Shown one piece after another: positions 17,927 to 24,561 of a DNA stretch of 55,823 bases (position 1 is the stretch's first letter; every line of letters starts with the position of its first letter). This stretch comes from GCA-2733415 sp049609325. Its GTDB lineage: Bacteria; Bacteroidota; Bacteroidia; Flavobacteriales; Flavobacteriaceae. A model generated the notes under the pieces. It did not search any database, was not told the origin of the DNA, and saw only the letters and a list, made by a program, of their open reading frames with translations. Both the position numbers and the translations under genes were made by a program. The DNA is taken from contig JBMYYK010000010.1 in the NCBI GenBank assembly GCA_049609325.1, positions 1-55,823 on the forward strand, given 5' to 3'.

Positions 17927-19219
17927 ATGATGAATTTTGTAGAAGAATTGCGTTGGAGAGGCATGCTCCATGATATAATGCCAGAAACAGAAGAATTACT
18001 TTTAAAAGAATCTACTGCTGGTTATATAGGTTTTGACCCAACCGGGGAGTCACTTCATATTGGTAGTTTGGTGCAAATCATCATTTTAATGCATTTTCAA
18101 AAAGCTGGTCATAAACCAATTGCGTTGGTTGGTGGCGCTACAGGAATGATTGGAGATCCTTCAGGTAAATCAGCTGAACGTAATTTACTTAACGAAGACA
18201 CTTTAGCGAAAAATATTGCTGGTATAAAATCGCAATTAGAACGCTTTATCGATTTTAATTCTGACATCGACAATAAGGCCGAGTTGGTAAACAACTACGA
18301 CTGGATGAAAGATTACACTTTTATTGATTTTGCACGTGATATTGGTAAACACATTACTGTGAACTATATGATGGCAAAAGACTCTGTTAAAAAGCGTCTT
18401 GGAGCAGAATCTAAAGTTGGTATGTCGTTTACAGAATTTACTTACCAATTGTTTCAAGGGTATGATTTCTTACACTTATACAAAGCCAAGAATTGTAAAA
18501 TTCAAATGGGTGGAAGTGACCAATGGGGTAACATTACAACTGGTACAGAATTAGTAAGACGTGTGGCTGGAGGTAAAGCTTACGCTATGACATGCCCTTT
18601 GATTACAAAAGCAGACGGTACAAAATTCGGGAAAACTGAAGGTGGTAATGTGTGGTTAGATCGCAACAGAACTTCGCCATATAAATTCTACCAATACTGG
18701 TTAAATGCCTCTGATGAAGATGCTGAAAAATATATTAAAATCTTTACATTTTTAGATAAAAACACCATTGAATCATTAATTACTGAACATAAAGAAACGC
18801 CGCATTTAAGACTCTTACAGAAAAAAGTTGCTGAAGAAGTCACCACAATGGTACACTCTAAAGAAGATTTAGATAACGCTATTAAAGCCTCTCAAATTTT
18901 ATTTGGAAAGTCAACTTCAGAGGACTTAAAAAGTTTAGACGAACAAACATTTTTAGATGTATTTGATGGCGTAACTCAAGCTGAAATTGCTAGAGAAGAT
19001 ATAGACAATGGTTTAGACATGATTGGTGCTTTAGCTGCAAAAACTGGGTTTTTAAAATCTAATGGTGATGCTAGACGAGCTCTAAAAGAAAATGCCATTT
19101 CGGTAAACAAAGAAAAAGTTAAGGAAGATTATCGCATCACCGCTGAGGATTTAATCAATGATAAATTTATATTGTTACAACGCGGTAAGAAAACGTATTA
19201 CGTTGTTACTGTAAAATAA
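17927..19219 (+). CDS. tyrS: Tyrosine--tRNA ligase
   Basis: A 430-residue class I aminoacyl-tRNA synthetase that charges tRNA-Tyr. The HIGH-type motif is HIGS at residues 44-47, the KMSKS-type motif is KFGKT at 233-237, and the tyrosine/adenylate pocket motifs GGSDQWGN and YQLFQGYDFLHL are present. The C-terminus carries an S4-like RNA-binding domain (the region around KTGFLKSNGDARRALKENAISVNKEKV). The length is normal. No T-box or long leader is seen; the promoter lies 18 bases from the start codon, so leader-based control is unlikely. Confidence 0.97.
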   Translation: MMNFVEELRWRGMLHDIMPETEELLLKESTAGYIGFDPTGESLHIGSLVQIIILMHFQKAGHKPIALVGGATGMIGDPSGKSAERNLLNEDTLAKNIAGIKSQLERFIDFNSDIDNKAELVNNYDWMKDYTFIDFARDIGKHITVNYMMAKDSVKKRLGAESKVGMSFTEFTYQLFQGYDFLHLYKAKNCKIQMGGSDQWGNITTGTELVRRVAGGKAYAMTCPLITKADGTKFGKTEGGNVWLDRNRTSPYKFYQYWLNASDEDAEKYIKIFTFLDKNTIESLITEHKETPHLRLLQKKVAEEVTTMVHSKEDLDNAIKASQILFGKSTSEDLKSLDEQTFLDVFDGVTQAEIAREDIDNGLDMIGALAAKTGFLKSNGDARRALKENAISVNKEKVKEDYRITAEDLINDKFILLQRGKKTYYVVTVK

Positions 19220-19241
19220 TGTAATTCATCCTCCGATATAA

Positions 19242-19276
19242 AAAAGCCCAAAACAACTATTTGTTTTGGGCTTTTA
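19242..19276 (+). terminator. Strong terminator after tyrS
   Basis: A perfect 15-bp stem, 19242-19256 with 19261-19275, and a 4-base loop CTAT, core AAGCCCAAAACAA / TTGTTTTGGGCTT, with a short T tail. Confidence 0.88.
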
Positions 19277-19380
19277 AACTAACTAACTTTATGAAAAAAG
19301 CATTCCCTTTTCACACTATATAAGACGTTAAAATTTGTGTTTTATTACATCGCACTTCAAACTTTAACATTATTTAACAC

Positions 19381-20358
19381 TCACAAAACCATTAAGTTAC
19401 ACCCTCTGATATCCGAATTATCAAATCGACCGATAACTTCAAACTGGTCATTTTTCAATTGACGTCCTAAATCTTGAGTGGCAATAAATGCACATGAATT
19501 TATATTAGCCAAGTCAATAATATTAAGTCCACCTGTTTTTCCTGAATTTTGAATACTCAACGGATCTTCTGTATCACGAGTTAGAACTTTCATCCACGGC
19601 GGGCAAGTAAACACGCCACTTCCTTTAGAATAGGCTTGAGACAAAAGTTCGGTCATACCATATTCAGAATGAATTTCAGAAACACCAAAACCCTCCATCA
19701 ATAATTGATGGAGCTCCGCTCTTATAAGCTCTTTACGACGACCTTTCATGCCACCCGTTTCCATAACTACAGTATGAGACAACTTAAACTGCTGTTGCTC
19801 TATCAAATCTAACAAGGCAAAAGACACACCTATGAGTAATACGTTTTGACCTGCGCTATCTAAAGCTTTTAATTGTTCAGCTAACGCTTCAAAATCATCC
19901 AAATAAAATCCGCTTTCTTTATGATTAGATTTCTGAATTAAATCATTAACCATATACACTAACGAAGAACCTTCACGCTCTAAATACGATGGCAATAACG
20001 CTAAAACCACATAATCTTCAATAGCTCCATAAAAGTGATTAAACGCTTTTAAATAACTATTTTCATATACTGACACATCTACTACCTTATGCATACTTGT
20101 AACTGAACCTGTGGTTCCTGAACTTGCAAAAACAACTTCTGGGTCATGATTAGAGGATACAATATGTTTGGTTTTAAAAAATTCTATAGGTAAAAAAGGA
20201 ATGTCCTCAATAGTATTCACATCACTCGGGTGCTTATACAACAAATCGCAAAATGACCTGTACACTTTGTTATTTTCAAACTGAATTTTAAACACCTCTA
20301 ATGCCAATGCATTAAATTCTTCTTCCGTTGTAATATTGAATATTTTGTTTTGAAGCAT
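19381..20358 (-). CDS. LuxE/PaaK-like acyltransferase or acyl-protein synthetase
   Basis: A 325-residue member of the LuxE branch of adenylate-forming enzymes. Visible motifs are IPFLPIEFFKTK, the phosphate-binding FASSGTTGSVTS and the HSEYGMTELLSQAYS stretch that contacts the adenylate. LuxE in luminous bacteria activates a fatty acid and passes it to the reductase LuxC; here there is no luxC or lux gene nearby, so the substrate is unknown, and flavobacterial homologues are usually called acyl transferase. The start is the ATG at 20358 (MLQNKIFN), rather than the upstream TTG at 20364. A TACTTTTG element ends only 3 bases before this ATG, so the mRNA may be nearly leaderless. Confidence 0.85.
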   Translation of the reverse strand: MLQNKIFNITTEEEFNALALEVFKIQFENNKVYRSFCDLLYKHPSDVNTIEDIPFLPIEFFKTKHIVSSNHDPEVVFASSGTTGSVTSMHKVVDVSVYENSYLKAFNHFYGAIEDYVVLALLPSYLEREGSSLVYMVNDLIQKSNHKESGFYLDDFEALAEQLKALDSAGQNVLLIGVSFALLDLIEQQQFKLSHTVVMETGGMKGRRKELIRAELHQLLMEGFGVSEIHSEYGMTELLSQAYSKGSGVFTCPPWMKVLTRDTEDPLSIQNSGKTGGLNIIDLANINSCAFIATQDLGRQLKNDQFEVIGRFDNSDIRGCNLMVL

Positions 20359-20361
20359 ATA

Positions 20362-20369
20362 CAAAAGTA
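20362..20369 (-). promoter_or_regulatory. -7-like element abutting the LuxE-like start codon
   Basis: Reads TACTTTTG on the minus strand, a TAnnTTTG match, 3 bases upstream of the ATG. A clear -33 element at the right spacing is not seen, so this could also be chance. Confidence 0.4.
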
Positions 20370-20374
20370 ACCAA

Positions 20375-20405
20375 AAAAAGCACGCTTAATTAGCATGCTT
20401 TTTTG
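20375..20405 (-). terminator. Terminator after serS
   Basis: On the minus strand a stem AGCATGC / GCGTGCT (one G-U pair) with a loop of about 6 bases, flanked by A and T runs. It lies between serS and the LuxE-like gene. Confidence 0.78.
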
Positions 20406-20421
20406 GGATTATTTTAAAGGC

Positions 20422-21693
20422 TTAATTAATAATATCAAATCCTGTATATTTCACTAAACACTCCGGTATTTTAATTCCTTCTGGCGTTTGATAGTTCTCT
20501 AATATGCCGGCCAATACTCGTGGTAATGCTAAAGCACTTCCGTTTAATGTGTGTGCCAAATGCTTTTTATTGTTCGCATCTTTATAACGAAGTTTCAACC
20601 TGTTAGCTTGGTAGTTTTCAAAATTAGAAACCGAACTAATTTCTAACCAACGGTCTTGTGCTGTAGAAAACAATTCAAAATCATAAGTCATAGATGCTAC
20701 AAAACCTGTATCACCGCCACATAAACGTAAAATTCTATATGGTAATTTCAATTCAGCTAAAATATCTTTAACATGATCTACCATACCTTCTAATGCTTCA
20801 TATGAGTTATTAGGGTGCTCAAAACGTACAATCTCTACTTTATCAAACTGATGCAACCTATTCAATCCTCTTACATGTGCTCCATAACTCCCTGCTTCCC
20901 TTCTAAAACACGGCGTATAAGCTGTATAGCAAATTGGAAAGTCTTTTTCAGAAATTAAATCGTCTCTTAAAATATTGGTTACCGGAACTTCACCTGTAGG
21001 TATTAAATACAAATCATCTTGTGCATCGTGATACATTTGCCCCTCTTTATCTGGCAATTGTCCGGTTGCAGTTGCGGAAGCTTCGTTTACCAAATGTGGC
21101 ACTTGAACTTCTGTATATCCAGCTTCAGTATTCTTATCTAAAAAATATGATATTAACGCACGTTGCAACTTAGCCCCTTTTCCTTTGTACACCGGAAAAC
21201 CAGCTCCCGAAATTTTATTTCCAAGTTCAAAATCTATTATATCGTACTTCTTAGCCAACTCCCAGTGTGGTAAGGCGCCTTCGTGCAAGTTTGGCACCTC
21301 TCCTGCTGAGAATACTTCTTCATTATCTTCCTCGCTTTTTCCTGCCTTTACTAGACTGTGTGGCACATTAGGTATGGTGTACAATAAATCAGTTAATGCT
21401 TTTTGGGTTTCATTAACAACTTCCGTTAAAGCTTTAGTTTGTTCTTTTAACTGAACAGTTTTCTCTTTTAACAGGTTTGCTTTTTGAGCCTCACCATTTT
21501 TAAACAACATTCCAATTTCTTTGGACAGTTTATTCAATTCAGCTTGGGTATTATCAAATTGTACCTGCGTACTTCTTCTCTTATCATCTAATGCAATGAC
21601 CTCCTTTAATACTGGAGCGGCATCAAAATTTCTTTTCTTTAAGCCTTCAATGATTAATTCTGTAGAATCTTTAATAAACTGTACTTGTAACAT
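20422..21693 (-). CDS. serS: Serine--tRNA ligase
   Basis: A 423-residue class II aminoacyl-tRNA synthetase charging tRNA-Ser (and tRNA-Sec where present). The N-terminal ~105 residues form the long antiparallel coiled-coil arm that grips the tRNA variable arm. The catalytic core has the TGQLPDKEG region, motif 2 in PCFRREAGSYGAHVRGLNRLHQFDKVE and motif 3 in HTLNGSALALPRVLAGILE. The length is normal. Its own -7 element lies at 21715-21722, giving a leader of about 15-20 bases. Confidence 0.97.
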   Translation of the reverse strand: MLQVQFIKDSTELIIEGLKKRNFDAAPVLKEVIALDDKRRSTQVQFDNTQAELNKLSKEIGMLFKNGEAQKANLLKEKTVQLKEQTKALTEVVNETQKALTDLLYTIPNVPHSLVKAGKSEEDNEEVFSAGEVPNLHEGALPHWELAKKYDIIDFELGNKISGAGFPVYKGKGAKLQRALISYFLDKNTEAGYTEVQVPHLVNEASATATGQLPDKEGQMYHDAQDDLYLIPTGEVPVTNILRDDLISEKDFPICYTAYTPCFRREAGSYGAHVRGLNRLHQFDKVEIVRFEHPNNSYEALEGMVDHVKDILAELKLPYRILRLCGGDTGFVASMTYDFELFSTAQDRWLEISSVSNFENYQANRLKLRYKDANNKKHLAHTLNGSALALPRVLAGILENYQTPEGIKIPECLVKYTGFDIIN

Positions 21694-21714
21694 TGCTATT
21701 TATTTTTTGAATGG

Positions 21715-21722
21715 CAAAAGTA
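21715..21722 (-). promoter_or_regulatory. -7 promoter element of serS
   Basis: Reads TACTTTTG on the minus strand, matching TAnnTTTG, 21 bases upstream of the serS ATG. Confidence 0.6.
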
Positions 21723-21747
21723 CATATTTTGCTTTGCATATATAAAA

Positions 21748-21775
21748 AAAAGCCTCTCAAAAATGAGAGGCTTTT
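21748..21775 (-). terminator. Terminator after universal stress protein gene
   Basis: A perfect 12-bp stem AAAAGCCTCTCA (21748-21759) / TGAGAGGCTTTT (21764-21775) with a 4-base loop; on the minus strand it is followed by a run of T. Confidence 0.88.
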
Positions 21776-21795
21776 AAATCATTCAATATAGTGGG

Positions 21796-22620
21796 TTATA
21801 TTTTAAACGTAACCACTGGTCTTTTAGCGTGGTTAACTAAATCTTCACTTATACTACCATTAAAGAAATGAGATAAACCTTTACGACCATGAGTACTCAT
21901 AGAAATCACATCAGCATTTATAGAATTACTGAAATTAATAATTCCTTTCTCTATACTAACATCACTGTATATATTCAATGTATAATCGCCAATAGCTACG
22001 CCTTCTAAAAAGCTGTTCATACGCTTTTCTGCTTCTGCAGTTGTAATAAAGCTTGATGGCGTATTAACCATTAACAAATGCATTTTCGCGTTTGATTTGT
22101 TAGCAAAATCTATAGCTTTTAAAAATGACGGTTTGTATTCTGCAGTAAACTCACAAGCAAATACAAAATCTTTGATTTTGAACGACTCATCTTCACGCTT
22201 GATAACTAATACCGGCACATCAGATGTTCTAACAACTTTTTCAGTATTTGACCCAATCACCATTTCTTTAAACCCAGACGCTCCTCTAGATCCCATAACA
22301 ATCAAATCAATATCTTTATCATGCGCCGTATCAATGATACCCTCAAATGCTGCATTGTTTTGAATACCTTCATATACATCAACACCATCTAGGTAGGGTT
22401 TATCAAGGAATGCTTCAAATTTTTGATGTGCTAATTTCATAAAAAACATAGCTTCAGGCAATTCACTTGTTTCATGCATAGGGTCAACCATATCAAATGG
22501 CAATTCTAATAAATGAATTACGTGCAACTCACTGTCATATTTTTTTGCTAATTGTGCAGCTACTTTTAAAGCAGATTCAGCACCCTCTGAAAAGTCTGTA
22601 GGAACTAATATTTTTTTCAT
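21796..22620 (-). CDS. Universal stress protein, tandem UspA domains
   Basis: A 274-residue protein with two UspA domains, residues ~1-142 and ~148-274. The first opens with KKILVPTDFSEGAESALKVA and ends in the ATP-binding type loop GSRGASGFKEMVIGSNTEKVVRTSDVPVLV. The second ends with STHGRKGLSHFFNGSISEDLVNHAKRPVV, whose Gly-2x-Gly-9x-Gly pattern is weaker. Usp proteins are cytoplasmic and accumulate under starvation or stress; their exact action is often unknown. The gene is monocistronic, ending at a strong terminator, and divergent from the rimP operon. Confidence 0.92.
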   Translation of the reverse strand: MKKILVPTDFSEGAESALKVAAQLAKKYDSELHVIHLLELPFDMVDPMHETSELPEAMFFMKLAHQKFEAFLDKPYLDGVDVYEGIQNNAAFEGIIDTAHDKDIDLIVMGSRGASGFKEMVIGSNTEKVVRTSDVPVLVIKREDESFKIKDFVFACEFTAEYKPSFLKAIDFANKSNAKMHLLMVNTPSSFITTAEAEKRMNSFLEGVAIGDYTLNIYSDVSIEKGIINFSNSINADVISMSTHGRKGLSHFFNGSISEDLVNHAKRPVVTFKI

Positions 22621-22725
22621 ATTAAAATTTAAAGATTAGTAGTTTATTATCTGATATAAATATACAAAACTTAAATGAATTCCTTGACTAAATCTATTTA
22701 GTTTTCATTGTTCTAAAAAAAGATG

Positions 22726-22733
22726 TATATTTG
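22726..22733 (+). promoter_or_regulatory. -7 promoter element of rimP-nusA-infB
   Basis: Reads TATATTTG, a perfect TAnnTTTG match, about 70 bases upstream of the rimP ATG, leaving a leader of about 65 bases that contains a terminator-like hairpin. Confidence 0.65.
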
Positions 22734-22764
22734 CCTCGCATTTTTTATGTTAATTATGATTAAT

Positions 22765-22789
22765 GAGGGGACGGAGGTCCCCTCTTTTT
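22765..22789 (+). promoter_or_regulatory. Terminator-like hairpin in the rimP leader (possible attenuator)
   Basis: A perfect 8-bp GC-rich stem GAGGGGAC (22765-22772) / GTCCCCTC (22777-22784) with loop GGAG, then TTTTT. It sits between the promoter and the rimP ATG (13 bases downstream), so it cannot be an end-of-gene terminator for any plus-strand gene. It could attenuate the operon or control translation. Confidence 0.75.
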
Positions 22790-22802
22790 ATAACCTGATA
22801 CA

Positions 22803-23267
22803 ATGTTTAAAGAACTAGTTACTCAATTATTACAAGCTGGACTTGATGAACGAAACGATTTATTTTTAATTGATTTCTCTATAAGTGCAGACCATAAAAT
22901 AAAAGTTGTTATTGATGGTGACAATGGAGTTACTGTGCAAGATTGCATCTTTATTAGCAGAGCAATTGAACACAACATTGATCGTGATGAACACGATTTT
23001 TCTTTGGATGTGACGTCATGTGGAGCTACAAACCCCTTGACCATTAAACGTCAATATTCTAAAAACATTGGTAGGGAATTAGAAGTTAAACTCGTTTCAA
23101 GTAAAAGTATTGAAGGAGAATTAACAAAAGTTGATGAAAATAAAATAACTTTAGAGTGGGATGCTCGTGAACCAAAACCTATAGGTAAAGGTAAAGTCAC
23201 CGTTCATAAAGTTGAAGAAATAGCTTTCAGCGATATTGTTGAAGCCAAAGTGATGATAAAATTTTAA
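22803..23267 (+). CDS. rimP: Ribosome maturation factor RimP
   Basis: A 154-residue protein needed for 30S subunit maturation. The N-terminal alpha/beta domain shows the IKVVIDGDNGVTVQDCIFISRAIEHNID region and the conserved DVTSCGATNPLTIKRQYSKNIGRELEVKL stretch; the C-terminal half is the small SH3-like barrel. It heads the rimP-nusA-infB cluster found in most bacteria and starts 13 bases after a terminator-like leader hairpin. The gap to nusA is 13 bases. Confidence 0.95.
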   Translation: MFKELVTQLLQAGLDERNDLFLIDFSISADHKIKVVIDGDNGVTVQDCIFISRAIEHNIDRDEHDFSLDVTSCGATNPLTIKRQYSKNIGRELEVKLVSSKSIEGELTKVDENKITLEWDAREPKPIGKGKVTVHKVEEIAFSDIVEAKVMIKF

Positions 23268-23280
23268 TTAAATAAATGTT

Positions 23281-24513
23281 ATGGAAAACATTGCATTAAT
23301 AGAGTCTTTTTCTGAGTTTAAGGATGATAAAATGATAGATCGTGTTACGTTAATGGCGATCTTAGAAGATGTATTCAGAAATGCGTTAAAAAAGAAATTT
23401 GGAGATGATGATAACTTTGACATCATTATCAACCCTGACAAAGGAGATTTGGAAATTTGGAGAAACCGTATAGTAGTTGCTGACGGTGATGTTGAAGAGC
23501 CAAACCAAGAGATTTCATTATCGGAAGCCCGAAAAATTGAGCCTGACTTTGAAGTAGGAGAAGATGTATCTGAAGAAGTTAAGTTAATTGATTTAGGTCG
23601 TCGATCAATTTTAGCGTTAAGACAGAACTTAATCTCTAAAATTCACGAGCACGATAACACTAACATTTATAAGCAATTTAAAGATTTAATTGGTGATCTT
23701 TACACTGCAGAAGTACATCATATACGTCACAGAGCAATCATTTTAGTAGATGATGAAGGTAACGAATTGATTCTTCCAAAGGAAAACCAAATCCCTTCTG
23801 ATTTCTTTAGAAAAGGTGAAAATGTAAGAGGTATTATTGAAAATGTTGAATTGAAAGGAAACAAACCATCAATCATACTATCAAGAACATCGCCTAAATT
23901 TTTAGAAAAATTATTCGAACAAGAAATACCAGAAGTTTTTGACGGATTAATTAACGTTAAAAAAGTTGTACGTATTCCAGGTGAAAAAGCAAAAGTAGCT
24001 GTAGATTCTTACGATGACAGAATAGACCCAGTTGGTGCGTGTGTTGGTATGAAAGGAGCACGAATTCACGGTATTGTACGTGAGTTAGGTAACGAAAATA
24101 TTGACGTTATTAATTACACTGAAAACCCACAATTGTTAATTACAAGAGCATTAAGTCCTGCACGTGTTACATCTGTTAAAATAGATGAAGAAAACAGTAA
24201 AGCAGAAGTAATGTTAAGACCTGAAGAAGTTTCTAAAGCTATTGGACGTGGCGGACAAAACATCCGTTTAGCCGGACGCTTAACTGGTTATGAAATAGAT
24301 GTGTTTAGAGAAGGTGTTGAAGAAGATGTAGAATTAACAGAATTCTCAGATGAAATTGAAGAATGGGTAATTGACGAGTTCTCAAAAGTTGGCTTAGATA
24401 CTGCAAGAAGTATTCTTGATCGTGATATAGACGACTTAATTAAACGAACAGATTTAGAAGAAGAAACTGTTTTAGACGTTATACGAATATTAAAAGAAGA
24501 ATTTGAAGACTAA
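23281..24513 (+). CDS. nusA: Transcription termination/antitermination factor NusA
   Basis: A 410-residue NusA. The N-terminal RNA-polymerase-binding domain covers residues ~1-130, followed by an S1 domain (GDLYTAEVHHIRHRAIILVDDEGNELILPKENQIP) and two KH domains, recognisable in DPVGACVGMKGARIHGIVREL and in the AIGRGGQNIRLAGRLTGYEI motif. A short acidic helical C-terminus follows. NusA binds RNA polymerase and nascent RNA and tunes pausing, termination and rRNA antitermination. Its presence behind a leader hairpin makes self-regulation of the operon conceivable. Confidence 0.96.
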   Translation: MENIALIESFSEFKDDKMIDRVTLMAILEDVFRNALKKKFGDDDNFDIIINPDKGDLEIWRNRIVVADGDVEEPNQEISLSEARKIEPDFEVGEDVSEEVKLIDLGRRSILALRQNLISKIHEHDNTNIYKQFKDLIGDLYTAEVHHIRHRAIILVDDEGNELILPKENQIPSDFFRKGENVRGIIENVELKGNKPSIILSRTSPKFLEKLFEQEIPEVFDGLINVKKVVRIPGEKAKVAVDSYDDRIDPVGACVGMKGARIHGIVRELGNENIDVINYTENPQLLITRALSPARVTSVKIDEENSKAEVMLRPEEVSKAIGRGGQNIRLAGRLTGYEIDVFREGVEEDVELTEFSDEIEEWVIDEFSKVGLDTARSILDRDIDDLIKRTDLEEETVLDVIRILKEEFED

Positions 24514-24561
24514 TTAAACACTAGTATTCAAGTAAAATAAAGTTGAGGTAAATAAAATTAT

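Noticed and set aside
19381..20358. A bioluminescence (lux) locus
   Set aside because: Only a LuxE-like gene is present; luxA, B, C and D are absent and flavobacterial homologues stand alone.
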